Notes under the pieces: generated by a model
Databases searched by the model: none
Told to the model about the DNA's origin: nothing
The model's input: the letters and a program-made list of their open reading frames with translations, nothing else
Part shown: piece after piece, positions 47,001 to 59,160 of the stretch
Layout of the letters: each line of letters starts with the position of its first letter
Position numbering within the stretch: the first letter of the stretch is position 1
Made by a program: the position numbers and the translations under genes
Origin: Berberis thunbergii
Lineage: Eukaryota; Streptophyta; Magnoliopsida; Ranunculales; Berberidaceae
DNA length: 64,000 bases
Direction of reading: 5' to 3'
Assembly: GCA_003290165.1 (NCBI GenBank)
Contig: QNQO01001823.1
Location: 1-64,000, forward strand

Positions 47001-47892
47001 TTAGAAGATCAAAACACACAAACAAAACAAAATCATTCCATTTTCACTGATGCAAACAAAACAGACAAACAAAACAAAACCACACTAAATCATGCAATCA
47101 AACGTGAATAGTAAACAGAAAACACAAGACAAGTACAACATATATAACATCAAAAATCCAAAATGAACACTGTGAGTGATTCATGGAAGCACCAACCACT
47201 AGCAACACTAAATCACTTTCAGAAACAACATTTTCACTGATACAAACAACCACCAAATAAATAGTGGAGAAACCCAAATTTGTGCAAATGAACAAAATAC
47301 TAATAAAATCATACCATCCATTTAAACATGTATTACATATAGAAGCACCAAAATGAAAACCCTAAAAAAGCAAAGAAGACTTACAATATATCAGGCCAAT
47401 GAATAGGAGAAGGTTTCAGGACTTCTTTAATGTCTGAAGGAATGAAATCTGGCCTCAGATTTGACTCCTCATCACTTCTGACTGAAGAAGTCACTAAACG
47501 AAATGCAATCGTCCCAGTGTATGCTAGAAGCAGTGCTCCCATCATCATCACTACTACTGATAGTGATTTTGACATCGAAAACAACATTCTTCCCCTTATT
47601 CGTTTTGGGTTTCTCCTCTTCTTTGTTTCGGTATTACGCTTCTTCATTTCGGTAAGAAATCAGAGAGAGTAAAAATGCAGGGAGAGAGGAGAAATGAAAA
47701 AGAGAGAATGAAAGTGGAGGGAGTTTTTCCTCCACTCCCCGTCTCTTCAATGGTACAAACTGACAGGGAGTAATCCTCAGTTGTCCACGTGCCTGGACGG
47801 TTGGGATTGACATGCTATCACATTAGGAGTGATAAGCACGTGAAGGACATTTTCGTCATGCAAAATAGGAAGAATGGAGGCACGTGAAGTGT

Positions 47893-48006
47893 TTGACAGT
47901 CAAGGCACGTTGACTGTTAGTCCGAGGGAGAAAGTACAATATGAATGTTAATTGGAGGCAAAATTGAATTAGCTATATATTTTAGAGGGAAAATTACAAT
48001 TAATCC
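47893..48006 (-). repeat. MULE right terminal inverted repeat
   Basis: Partner of 44302-44414. Just inside it the sequence carries several CACGTG-type segments (for example at 47785, 47838 and 47881), which may be subterminal binding sites or chance. Confidence 0.85.
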
Positions 48007-48015
48007 TTATTTTAA

Positions 48016-49680
48016 TAAAATTGTATATTAGACGAAAGTATGTTTCCTAAAACACTTTTTTCTTCTGCTTCCCTTGCCCAAGATGTTTCCGCGCCAGCTG
48101 TAGATCTAGCTTCGAAGAACCAGGTGATGCATGTCCCACCCTTGGTTAGCCGGTAAAGTCTTAAAGATCGATTGATGGCAGCTGGGAGAGATCCCTTAAA
48201 CCCATTATCTTATTATGAATTGCTCGCAGCTGTCTTGTCCTGAGAATTAGGCTACTACTGATTCAACTTTTGTAATGGAGCTAGATGAAACTTCACCATT
48301 GAACTGTATATTTTGCAGAAACATTTTGAAAGATAATGCACTAGTACATCATCAGCTAGCCTGACAGGTTAAATTCCAATTATTATACTTAAGAATGAGG
48401 TCAAAACCACGAATATTATTTTCACGAAGTTGTATAATTTTCTCAAGACGATTCCAACACTGACCTCACGTCACATCTGGGTTCTTGAACAAGTGCATTA
48501 AACTTCCATCATTCAAACCTAAGAAAAAGCTCAAGTATGCATCAAGAAAACTATCATCACAAAACTATAAATCCATAGTTCAGTATAAATCCGTAAGAAA
48601 CTATAAATCCCTAGGCAATGACAATGTATTCTTGTCAACCACTAATCACACCATATAACTTCTCCAAGCACGAGTATGAAGATGTTTCCATCCAGACGAC
48701 CTTGATGCCACCCTTTCATTAACAAAAAGTGCAAAACCATGATCAAACTCGTGACATGTCTCACATAGAAGTGTCATTGCATTGACGTCCTAGCAAAGCC
48801 ATCAACTTGTTTTCTTGAATTAATTTTGCATCAACCCAAGTAGCAAAACCCAACTAGACAGCAACTATGTGCATTCGCAGGATCTATTTAGTGCCACCAT
48901 GAAAATTGGGAAACTTAAAAAAGAAAAACAAAACAACCTAGTTTTCACATAACTAAAAAACCATCGATTTTTTCTCTTTTACAGAACAACCGCAGCCGCC
49001 ATAACCAATACCAACAGCCTAATCCTACCACCATTGTATCTTCTCCAATTCATTCCACCGTTATTCTTTGTTTTGCACTTTTGCCCGTTTGCCCCAACTT
49101 AGAACCACTTTCTCCCTCCCTTTGCTCCTCTGAAACCAACACCTCCATCACCAAATGCTGAACATTTATCGCAGGTGTTGCAAGCCTGCCATCACAGAAA
49201 AATACCAACAAGTAATGAGAAACCTTTACCAACATAGGGATGACAACAGGATCAGCTACCTAGCCAACCTTCATAATTAAAATGTCATTATTGTATCAGT
49301 AGATATCATTGTGAAAAGATCTATTAGTGGATAATTCATGGGTAGTGTAAAAAAAAATTCTACGAGTTACTACTATCGGGTCATGTGGGATTTCCCCATA
49401 ACTAAGTGAGTCCTATTGATGATCCGCCGGGTACTCTAACTCAAGCTAATCCAACGATAGGGCTGACTATGGTACATCTAAAAGACATTCATACCATTGC
49501 ACTGGAATACCTTACCTTGTTGAAGTAACCACAAATGCTAACTACTAAAGTACTAATGTGCAACACTACGTATATTGATTTGAGTATGGATGAGGATACA
49601 TACTTAGGCCTAACCCGGATTGGACTCGGATCGACTTCGTATCTTGCACGTCGCCCATTTAGAGAGGGTTGGACCAAAAT
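48016..49680. other. Intergenic DNA, nothing identified
   Basis: No gene or RNA recognised. A 61-codon minus frame (49050-49235) and a 94-codon minus frame (49489-49773, mostly LTR) have no domain. Confidence 0.5.
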
Positions 49681-49685
49681 GGCAT

Positions 49686-51635
49686 TATCACGCCCTGAAT
49701 TTTGAGAAAAATGAAATCCTAATATCCACATAGGATTATCTGTTTTTCCTAAAATTCGAGACATGAATTTCATTCACTAAAAGTAAAAGTTGGCATCCAT
49801 GAGAAATAATCAAATGCACAATTTACCATATTAGAGGAAAATAAAACAATTGCTCTAAAAAGCCAAACGAAAAGAAGGAAAAATAACATTTAAATCTCGT
49901 AGAGCCAACTCTAACAAATTCAACAAAACATAGGCATAACTCTCCCAATAAAAATGCAATTACAAGTTCTACTACAAAAGAATAAACTGTCACCTAAGAA
50001 ACAAAAAGACTTAAACTCTCAAACAACGTGCAACTCCCAATCAATGCTCGTCACGTACAAAACAAACTTCTCTAAGCTCGCTCGAAACTACTAAATCATG
50101 AAACAAGCTAGTCGACTACATTCCCAAAGGAATGTACTTAAGTAGCCAAAGCCTACTTGGGTCAACAATTAAGCTGGTGTGAAAATTCTTCGTTCCCAAA
50201 ATTTATCACCATCTTTTCGGAAGATTAACCCGAAAGTTATTTTAGTTTCTCTATAGAAACTAGGCGCTCCACATCCGCAAGACAACCCGAAGGTTATTTA
50301 GTTTCTCTATAAGAGAGAAAAAAAAATCATAAATCATAAACATAAAAAAGATGTGGTAGTTCCAAGTGATATAATTCAATGTTATTTAAAGCGATAAATT
50401 CAAATTTATTCACATCATTTGACATTTTTGTCAATCATAAACAAATCCACCCGTTCTTTGGGAAATATAATTTTTTTTTTGTAATTTATTGTGATATCTC
50501 ATAATCCTTATATATTGGCACCTTGTTAATCAAAGACAAGTTCACCCATCATTTTAGGAAACCCAGCAATACTCAGGAACACATCGAGTCTTTTTATCCG
50601 AATCTAACTAATTTATCCGAAGTAATTACCCACATATTAACAAAGGCCAAACTCTGTGACTATAATGCAATCCGATAAAAAAATATACTTAACAATATCA
50701 ATGGAATAATTTGTACACGGTAAAATCACTGTTCATAAATTACATAAACATGTTATTACATATACTAGATATATTTATACTATAATCATAACTACTAAAG
50801 TAATCACTGACATACAAGTAATCTGATCATATATTGTGGTCATGTCCATATTGTGACATAAAAATATAAAGGATAAATATGATTTGGGGGTCACTTGAAG
50901 TTGAGTAGTCACTGAGATAATTTTTTTTTCTTATAAAGTGTGTGATTGAGTACCAGGGTCCATGTTGTTATTCTTCCTAAAGCTTACACTTATGTGTTGA
51001 ATGACCACATAGAATATGTACAAAAACAAGGTACTACTTCCTACATAGTATTTTCTACACTTATTGTTATTTTATTAAAAAAATTCTTTCTTTGAATGGA
51101 TGCAAAAGATTGCAAGAATTAAAATCCTTATATTAATTTATTAGATATACCCCGCCATCCTTTAATGTATTGATTTCCTTCCAATGATGTCATAGTTTCT
51201 AAAGGCAGCACGTTAGGTCAAGCCAATCAATCCCATGAGCACATGGTTCAACCCCATCATCCATCAATCCCATGATACAACATCCATCAATTTCATAACC
51301 ACTAGTGGACGAATTTATATGTTACAAAATCTTTGACTATTGAGCACAATTTGCAACATAACATAAAACTTTAAAAGTAAAACTAATAGAATTTGGAAAT
51401 AAAGAACTCACTTGTTTTATGTTTTCTTTCTTTCCCTTTTTGACTTCTTTAGTTCCTTTTTTTTTACGAATTTCTATGCGGCTGGAAAGGATCAAAACCC
51501 TATTTAGCCAACCAGAAGTTTAAACCTACAAGATTAGGGTTTTGGACAAAATGATATTGACACCCCTTTTTTATAATTTTTATAGTAATTAAAATTTTTT
51601 ATTAGGAAATGTGCTAAAAAATTTCGGTCGTTACA
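49686..51635 (-). repeat. 3' LTR of the Tekay-like element, 1,950 bp, internally deleted
   Basis: It starts with TGTAACGACC on the minus strand (51635). It lacks a ~540-bp block corresponding to about 56783-57318 of the 5' LTR; the junction lies near 50190-50200. The terminal dinucleotide at 49686 is mutated (TA for TG on the + strand). Confidence 0.9.
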
Positions 51636-51670
51636 ATATACACACCTAAAAAAGAATCTTGTCTCGAGAT

Positions 51671-51960
51671 TCACGGGATGAACAGCTCCGGGTGCATTTG
51701 TTTCACTTTGTTCTCAACTCCGCAAGTTACATCATTTTCCTTCTCACTCCATTGAACTTTCACCAAGTTTGCTATCCTTTTACGCAGTTGTTTCACATCA
51801 CGATCCACAATCTTGATCGGTCACACACTTCCTCAACATGGAAATGTGAAACACATCATGAACAACTAATAAGCTCGGTGGCAAGGCGAGTCTATAGGCT
51901 AAACTCCCTACTCGAGCAATGATTTCAAACGGTCCCACAAATCTAGGACTTTAACTTTCC
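51671..51960 (-). pseudogene. Integrase C-terminus with chromodomain-like tail
   Basis: Near 51820-51680 the minus strand reads [20 protein letters not shown], then KVQWSEKENDVTCGVENKVK, ending QMHPELFIP and a stop at 51671-51673. It has the chromodomain pattern of Tekay/Del elements, in which ILDREVKQLR is followed by a KVxWxxxxxxExTWE-type sheet. Where relatives have the aromatic W-E dipeptide, this copy has C-G-V-E. Such tails target integration to heterochromatin in chromoviruses. Confidence 0.7.
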
Positions 51961-53173
51961 TTTCTTACCAAACCACAATACGCCGCTCATAGGTGAAACC
52001 TTGAGAAGGACGAGGTCCCCAACCTAAAATTCTACCCCCTTATATTTTCGGTTAGTATAACTCTTTTGTTGGCTTTGAGCAGTTCTGATCCGCTCTCTAA
52101 TAATATACACTTTCTCCGATGTCTCACGAACAACCTCTGTCCTCAGCAAAATTATGTCACCAACCTCCGCCCAATAGGATTGTGATCGACAAGGTCTCCC
52201 ATATAAAGCCTCAAATGGGGTCATGCCAATACTAGAATGATAATTACTATTATAAGCAAACTCTATGAGAGGTAAATAATCCTCCCAATTACCACCAAAA
52301 TCGAGCACGCATGCCCGAAGCATATCATCTAGAACCTAATTCACCTACCTGTTCCGTTTGACCATCAGTTTGAGGATCATAAGCAGTACTCAAATCTAGT
52401 CTCGTCCCCATGGCTCGCTGAAAACTCTCCCAAAACTCAGATGCAAACAAGGGATCTCTGTTAGACACAATGCACACTAGTACCCCGTGAAGCCTAACTA
52501 CCTTATGGATGTATCGTCTGGCTAACTGTTCGGTAGTACGGTGCACACCAATCGAACAAAATGTGCGGACTTAGTCAAACGGTCAACTATGACCCAAATC
52601 GACTCGTTACCTCGTCGGATCTTCGGTAAGCCATCTACAAAGTCCATAGAAATATTATCCCATTTCCATATAGGAATCTCCAATGGCTGCAACAAACTTA
52701 GGGTCGCTGATGCTCGACCTTCACTTGTTGACAAGTAAAACACTGTGATACATAATCTCCCACCAGAAAGTTCGCTTTAGATCATGATACATTTTTGTGC
52801 CTCTCGAGTGAATGGTAAAACGTGACTTATGAGCCTCATTCATAATTTCTTTCTTCAACCCCTCAATCTCGGGCACACAAAGTCTCCCGTGAAATCTCAA
52901 ACCACCATCGGACTCAATTGATCACTCTGAGGGATAATCATCTAATTTATCAAGCACCAAGTCCTCTAATTTGCTCAACAAACAAGAATTCTTATGTTGC
53001 TCATCTAGAACTCTGCTGATCAAAGAAGGTCGAAGAGATAAACTACCAACATAAGCCGTGTTAGTCCACTGGACAAGCTGAACATCACAAGAAATAGCCT
53101 CAAGTGACTTCCATTCTTCCACCATGAGTGAAGCCATAACAGTGTGTTGTCGACTAAGAGCATCGGCTACCAC
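51960..53173 (-). pseudogene. Integrase remnant of the Tekay-like element
   Basis: From 53173 down: VADALSRQHT (linker), then around 52840-52740 the zinc-binding region, then the core in frames 52743-52522 ([20 protein letters not shown]), 52546-52325 (CIVSNRDPLFASEFW) and 52323-52024 (MTPFEALYGRPCRSQSYWAE). These are the usual D-D-E catalytic segments of Ty3/gypsy integrase. Frame breaks and stops separate them. Confidence 0.85.
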
Positions 53174-53200
53174 AAGTAAAGGATTTCAAAATCATAACTA

Positions 53201-53602
53201 CTAATGAACTCCACCCACCTTTGTTGTCTCATATTCAGCCCCTTCTGCGAAAACAAATACTTGAGACTTATGATCCGTGAACAACTCAAAATGCTCCCCA
53301 TAAAGGTAGTGTTGCCACATCTTCAAAGCAAACACAATTGCTGCTAATTCCAAATCATGGGTAGGATACCGCCTCTTATGAAGCTTCAATTGTTGTGAGG
53401 CGTACGACACAACCTTCTGATTCTGCATCAATACACAACCTAGACCTGTGCCACTAGCATCAGTGAAAACCACCAACTTCCCACCTTGCACTGGAATAGT
53501 CAGAATGGGCGTAGTGGTTAGTCGGTGCTTCAACTCCTGAAAAACCTTTTTACACTCATTGGTCCAAATAAACTGAACATTATTGCGAATCAACTTAGTC
53601 AA
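53201..53602 (-). pseudogene. RNase H domain of the Tekay-like element
   Basis: A 133-codon open stretch reads [17 protein letters not shown] and ends in [15 protein letters not shown]. It has the usual DASxxGLG-type start of gypsy RNase H. Beyond KSQVF the sequence is frame-shifted, where relatives have the KSLKYLFTQKDLN type. Confidence 0.8.
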
Positions 53603-53699
53603 AGGGGAAGCAATAAGAGTAAACTTCTCGATAAATCTTCTATAATAACCATCTAACCCTAAGAAGTTTTCACCTTATCAGGATCTACTGCTATACCCT

Positions 53700-54284
53700 A
53701 ACTAGAAACAACATGCCCTAAGAATTTCACATTTTTCTCCCAAAAATGGCACTTGCTAAATTTCGCATACAATTTTTGATCTCTCAATGTCTGCCACATT
53801 GTCTTGAGATGTTGTCGTCTGCCACACTGTCTTGAGATGTTGTCGGTGCTCTGCTTTACTACGGGAGTAGACCATGTCATCAATAGAAATAATGACGAAT
53901 TTGTCCAAGTATGGTCGAAAGATCCGGTTCCTCAGGTCCATGAAAAAGGCTAGGGCATTTGTCAACCTAAAAGGCATGACGGGGAACTCATACAATCCAT
54001 ATCTCGTATGAAAAGCCGTGAGAGGAATACTATCTTCTTCAACACCCATCTGATTATATACAATTCGCAAGTCAAACTGAGAAAAACACCACTGCTCCCC
54101 TCAACTGATCAAGAAGATCATCAATTCGAGGCAACGAGTACTTGTTCTTGATAGTCATTTTGTTCAGCTCCCTGTAGTTAATACACATCCTCAAGGTACC
54201 ATCCTTCTTCAAAATGAAAATTGCTGGTGCTCCCCACCTCAAAAAGATTACACATATATACATTAACATGAATAAACATGTCAA
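53700..54284 (-). pseudogene. Reverse transcriptase remnant of the Tekay-like element
   Basis: Minus frames 54284-54072, 54070-53756 and 53883-53698 give [20 protein letters not shown], then a segment with [11 protein letters not shown], then [20 protein letters not shown]. The catalytic box reads SIDDMV, near the FIDDIL expected, and ends in [21 protein letters not shown] ~25-bp duplication around TGCCACA...TTGAGATGTTGTCG (53795-53845) breaks the frame. Confidence 0.8.
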
Positions 54285-54839
54285 TAAGTATATCCAAATA
54301 AATCAAAGCAAAAACACTAAAATTACCATTTTTGCAACATCTCATCCAGCTAGACTTTCATCGCGTTCAACTCCTTCGGTGCCATCCGGTACACCGCCTT
54401 AGAGATAGGAGCAGTTCTAGGTACTAAATCGATTCGAAACTCAACCTCTCGCCCAGATGGCAAGCCAAGAATTTCCTGAAATACATTCTCATAATCTCTT
54501 ACCACTTCTACATCTCGAATTTATCTTTCTGACGTCCCCACCGAGTGAAGGAAACTAGACATCACTGTTTCTTCACCATTTCCACAAGTGTGAGAAACAA
54601 AAGGTATGCTTGAAGTATGAATGGAAACTATCCTCTTTGCACAATCCAGCGTGATTAGGTTCTTACACAACTAATCCATTCCCAAAATCATATCAAAGCC
54701 CTCAAAGTCAAGCACAATCAAGTCGACAAGGAACACTTTGTCGATGAAGGAAATCTTAAAATTTTTACATAATTCATTTTATTTTGCTGAGCCTCCTAAA
54801 GGGGTTGTAACACATAATGTTATAGCAAGTGGCAATTTT

Positions 54840-54930
54840 TCAACATTTTTCGATTAACCAAACGTCGAGATATGAAAGAATATGATGCACCAGTATCAAA
54901 TAAAACCTTCATATTAGAGATAGGAAAATC
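54840..54930 (-). pseudogene. Aspartic protease remnant of the Tekay-like element
   Basis: Minus strand, near 54910-54860: MKVLFDTGASYSFIS, the protease active-site motif (DTGAS) of chromoviruses. The surrounding frame is short and broken. Confidence 0.75.
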
Positions 54931-54999
54931 AGGAGCACCTTGGAAGTTTCCTGATCTGGTCGGGCGGCAAATACACGCCCTTGGGTGGGTTGACCTTGC

Positions 55000-56130
55000 C
55001 TATTTTGTGGTGTGTTTCTATCATTAGGGCAATCTCACATCTGATGGCCTGGTTGCCCACACGTGAAGCAAGTCACTACATGTCCTCCGACGCTGATTGG
55101 GTAGTCTGGTTCCGCTGACCCTGATAACCTTGTCTCTGGTTACTCTGACGGTGGAATTTGTTTCCATTCTGCCTCTAATACTGATTACCATCTTGTTTCT
55201 AGAAATTATTATATCTGTCTCTATAACTGATTTCCACCCTGGCGGTGGAACTGGTTTCCTCCCTGCTGTTGGTTCTGGTAACCACCTTGAGATCTCTGAT
55301 TTTAAAACTATTGACCCATTTGCCCTTGGTCACTACGGTCACTACGATAATAACGCAACGCACCCTGGTGACGAGTGTTTCCTGACGCTTGCCCAACTTC
55401 GTCTTGCCTTTCTCCCTACTGTCATGATACAACTTGTTTCGTTCCTCGTGCTTCAATGCCAAATCTAAAACTCTGTCAAAACTCTCCCTTTCAGCGGTGA
55501 GAAGAGCCCTTGATAGGTAGTGATGCAAACCCTCAATAAATTTGACATTTTTCTTTTCTGTTGTGTCCACCAAATACAAAGCATAACGCGACAACTTGTT
55601 AAACTTCGTGACATACTGCTCCACGGTCATATTCCCAGTCTGCTTCAATATATTAAACTCCGCAGCCCATTGCACCTTATAGCTGAATTAGGCACAAATC
55701 TACTCTCAAATCGATTTTTAAAGTCGTCCCATGTCATATCAGCAATATCAATGGAGAGTAGTAAAACATCTCACTAATAACTGGCAATACCATCCAAATG
55801 ATGTGCAGCCAACTCCTGTTTTTGGACTTCAGAAAGTCGCATCCTCCTGAAAACAGTCTCATAGCTTTGAACCCAGGCATCTCATATCTCGGATTATCTC
55901 CGGTGAACCTCTTACCACCCAAGGTCCCAAACTCCTTAACCCTTCTAAGAAAAGGGTCACCCTGATTACTATTCTGCTACAATCATTGTAGCAACTGCAT
56001 TATCATAATCTGACTCAATATTCTCGCTATGACAATTTCAACTTCCATTGCCATTTCAATTTGGGACAACATTTTCACTGCTACCGCTATCGTTCCCATT
56101 TGGATTACGACGAGTATGTCTTCCAGCCAT
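55000..56130 (-). pseudogene. Gag of the Tekay-like element, broken
   Basis: An ATG at 56130 begins MAGRHTRRNPNGNDSGSSEN, then a stop follows within about 30 codons. The frame 55675-55199 keeps the core Gag segment, with MTVEQYVTKFNKLSRYA, typical of plant gypsy Gag (retrotrans_gag). Near 55075-55030 the nucleic-acid-binding knuckle reads TCFTCGQPGHQM, then a TGA, then DC: a C-x2-C-x4-H-x4-C knuckle with a stop in place of an Arg codon. Frame breaks occur at about 55680-55740. Confidence 0.8.
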
Positions 56131-56250
56131 ATCCTTCAAATAAAAATGGTAACGATTAGACACTTCATAAGATCCATAAAACACTCTACAGCTTAGCCAT
56201 AACCACATTCCGAAGACCCCCTAAACTCCCCCTAGCCTAGGGTAAACTGG

Positions 56251-56262
56251 GCTCTGATACCA
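56251..56262 (-). other. Primer binding site, initiator tRNA-Met
   Basis: TGGTATCAGAGC on the minus strand is complementary to the 3' end of plant initiator tRNA-Met and lies 3 bp inside the 5' LTR. It marks the start of minus-strand cDNA synthesis. Confidence 0.9.
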
Positions 56263-56265
56263 AAC

Positions 56266-58777
56266 TGTCACGCCCCGAATTTCAAGAAAAACAAATCATA
56301 ATATCCACATAGGATTATCCGTTTTCCCCAAAATCCGGAACATGAATTTCATTCACTAAAAATAACAGTTGGCATCCACGAGAAATAATCAAATGCACAA
56401 TTTACCAAATTAGAGGGAAATAAAACAATTGTTCTAAAAAGCCAAACGAAATTAAGGAAAACTAACATTTAAATCTCGTAGAGCCAACTCTAACAAATTC
56501 AACTAAACATAGGCATAACTCTCCCAATAAAAATGCAACTCCAAGTTCTATTACAAAAGAATAAACTGTCACCTAACAAACAATTGGACTTAGACTCTCG
56601 AACAACGTGCAACTCCCCAGTGATGCTCGTCACATACGAAACGAATTTCTCTAAGCTCGCCTAAAACTACTAAATCCCGAAAAAATCTAGTTGGCTACAT
56701 TCCCAAAGGAATGTACCTAAGAAGCCAAAGCCCACTTGGATCAGCAATTAAGCTGGTGTGAAAATTCTTCGTTCCCAAAATCAATAAGAGAAATAGCATG
56801 GCATGACAGGAAATAAATTACGACAAAATAATCAAAACAAAACAGGTAGTTCCTCCACGAGGCGAATGTATAAAGCTAATTACAGTTTCTAACATATTTT
56901 TGTAACTATTTACCTTAAATACATTTGCCCTGTGGAAACTAACCATGGCAAGTCAAACCTGCAGAGAATGTTAGCAGATCTGCCATCCTGCACTAAGTGA
57001 TTATAAGACAATCTATTTACTCAGTATTTATAGACCAATAAATTATTTATTTTAACCCAGTTATCCGTTTATAATGATTGATCACTTCTACTATACCACA
57101 TTCGCACCGCCTCTGTGCCGAACATACATGTCTGTATGCCTCTCTCATATAAAGGACTTCTCCATCATCCATGCCCAAGTGGAGACACATCACATACATG
57201 CATGCATCACCGAACACCCCTAACTATATGAGTACAATAAAACCTACTCTTGGGCTAACAATGCGCATAGACCGCGTCACATTTTTATTGGCAAATACTA
57301 AGCCTATTTTAGGTTTCAGAATCACCATTTTTTCACAAGATTAACCCGAAAGTTATTTTTAGTTTCTCTATAGAAAAGAGGCGCTCCACATCCGTAAGAA
57401 AACCCGAAGGTTATTTAGTTTTTCTATAAGTGAGGGGAAATCTTAAACATCAAAGAGATGTGGTAGTTCCAAGTGATACAATTCGATGTTATTTAAAACG
57501 ATAAATTCAAATTTATTCATATCGCTTGACATTTTTGTCAATCATAAACCAATCCACCCGTTTTTTGGGAAATATCACTTTTTTTTGTAATTTATTGTGA
57601 TATCTCATAATCCTTATATATTGACACATTGTCAATCAAAGACAAGTTCACCCATCAATTTAGGAAACCCAACAATACTCATAAACACATCGAGTCTTTT
57701 TATCCGTATATAACTAATTTATCCGAAGTAATTACCCACATATAAACAAAGGCTTAAACTTTGTGTCACTATAATTCAATCCGATAAAAAAATATATATA
57801 ATTAACGATATCAATGGAATAATTTGTACACGGTAAAATCATTGTTCATAAATTACATAAACATGTTATTACATATAGTAGATATATTTATACTATAATC
57901 AACTAAAGTAATCACTTACAAGTAATCTGATCATATATTGTCCATGTACATATTGTGACAAAAATATAAAGGATAAATATGATTTGGGGGTCACTTGAAG
58001 TTGAGTAGTCACTGAGATAAAAAAACAAAATTCTTGTAAAGTGTGTGATTGGGTACCAGGGTCCATCCTACTGTTCTTCCTAAAGCTGACACTTATGTGT
58101 TGAATGACCACATAGAATATGTACAAAAACATGGTACTACTTCCTATATACTATTCTCTACACTTCTTGTTATTTTATTAAAAAAAAATCTCTGTTTTTT
58201 TAATGGATGCAGAATATTGCAAGAATTAAAATCCTTATATTAATTTATTAGATGTACCCTACGATCTTTTAATGTATTGATTTCCTCCTAATGATGTCAT
58301 AGTTTCTAAAGGGAACATGTTAGGTAAGCCAATCAATCACATGAGCACATGGTTCAATCTCATCCCATAAGCACATGGTTCAACCATCATCCATCAATCC
58401 CATAAGCCAAAGGTATTAGATACACCATCCATCAATCCCATAACCACTAGTGGACGAATTTATATGTTACAAATCTTTGACTATTGAGCACAATTTGCAA
58501 AACTTAACAGAAAACTTTAAAAATAAAACTAATAGAATTTGGAAAGTTTTCTTTCTTTCCCTTTTCAACTTCTTTAGTTCCTTTTTTTTTTTTTTTTTTT
58601 TACAGATTTTCTATATGGCTCGAAAGGATCAAAACCCTATTTAGCCAACCCAAAGTTTAAACCCTACAAGATTAGGGTTTTGCACAAAATGATACTAACA
58701 CTCCTTTTTTTCTAAAAAAAATTATAGTAATTAGAAAATTTTATTATGAAAGGTGCACATTTTTTTTGGCTGTGACA
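56266..58777 (-). repeat. 5' LTR of the Tekay-like element, 2,512 bp
   Basis: It begins on the minus strand with TGTCACAGCC (58777) and ends GGGGCGTGACA (56266). It is the fuller of the two LTRs. It contains two ~50-bp units with the TTTAGTTTCTCTATA-type motif near 57350-57430. Confidence 0.9.
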
Positions 58778-58869
58778 AGCATCCTAACCAACGACTCATA
58801 ATTAAGAATTTGGAGTTCCACCATCATACCAAAAGCCTAACAAATATCAATCCTTTACAAACATGTCTA

Positions 58870-59160
58870 CCAAGTGTGTAGCTCCGCTGGTCAAACATCT
58901 GCTTTCTTTAGTGAGAGGTTGTGCGTTCGAAATTCACCCTTAAACTGTAGTGAAATTTCAACCAGTTATTAGGTGCATAGTTGTGCTCCGTCATTGATTA
59001 GCCTACCGGCATAGATTAGTCGGTGTGGTTTGGTTGCCCTATGTAGTTCAGGCATCATTGATTTGCCTGCAGTCATAGATTAGTGGATTGTGTTTGGTTA
59101 CCCTATCGAGGTAGTGATGTAGTCTTCGGGCACTGCTTTGATTGAACTTCATGGAAAAGC
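58870..59160 (+). mobile_element. tRNA-derived SINE next to the Tekay-like element
   Basis: GTAGCTCCGCTGGTCAAA (A-box-like, 58877-58894) and GGTTGTGCGTTCGAAAT (B-box-like, 58917-58933) form a tRNA-type head. A body follows with repeated CATAGATTAGT and TTTGGTTRCCCTAT segments to about 59130. Exact end uncertain. Confidence 0.55.

Larger units (their letters stand above)
44302..48006 (-). mobile_element. Mutator-like element (MULE), 3.7 kb, internally deleted
   Basis: Long terminal inverted repeats (44302-44414 and 47893-48006) begin GGTTAATTGCGATTT and, on the minus strand at the right, GGATTAATTGTAATTT; similarity runs ~113 bp to GACTGTCAA. Flanks are TTATTTCAA (44293-44301) and TTATTTTAA (48007-48015), a 9-bp target duplication with one mismatch, diagnostic of Mutator. 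The minus strand encodes the N-terminal part of a MURA-type transposase and a Pro-rich C-terminal tail. The DDE core is missing, so this copy is non-autonomous. The strand is that of the transposase remnant. Confidence 0.85.
49686..58777 (-). mobile_element. Ty3/gypsy chromovirus (Tekay/Del-like), complete but degenerate
   Basis: Two direct LTRs (56266-58777 and 49686-51635) flank an internal region coding on the minus strand. The LTR ends are TGTCAC...GTGACA (5' LTR). A primer binding site TGGTATCAGAGC (initiator tRNA-Met) lies at 56262-56251, 3 bp inside the 5' LTR. Flanks GGCAT (49681-49685) and AGCAT (58778-58782) form a 5-bp target duplication with one mismatch. Gag, protease, RT, RNase H, integrase and a C-terminal chromodomain-like segment follow in gypsy order. 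Long LTRs and the tail type point to the Tekay/Del clade. Many stops and frameshifts make it inactive. A solo LTR of this family lies at 200-1415. Confidence 0.9.

Noticed and set aside
47430..47672. 80-codon + ORF opposite a minus-strand ORF in the MULE
   Set aside because: No domain on the + strand; the minus strand is the coding strand of the MULE remnant.
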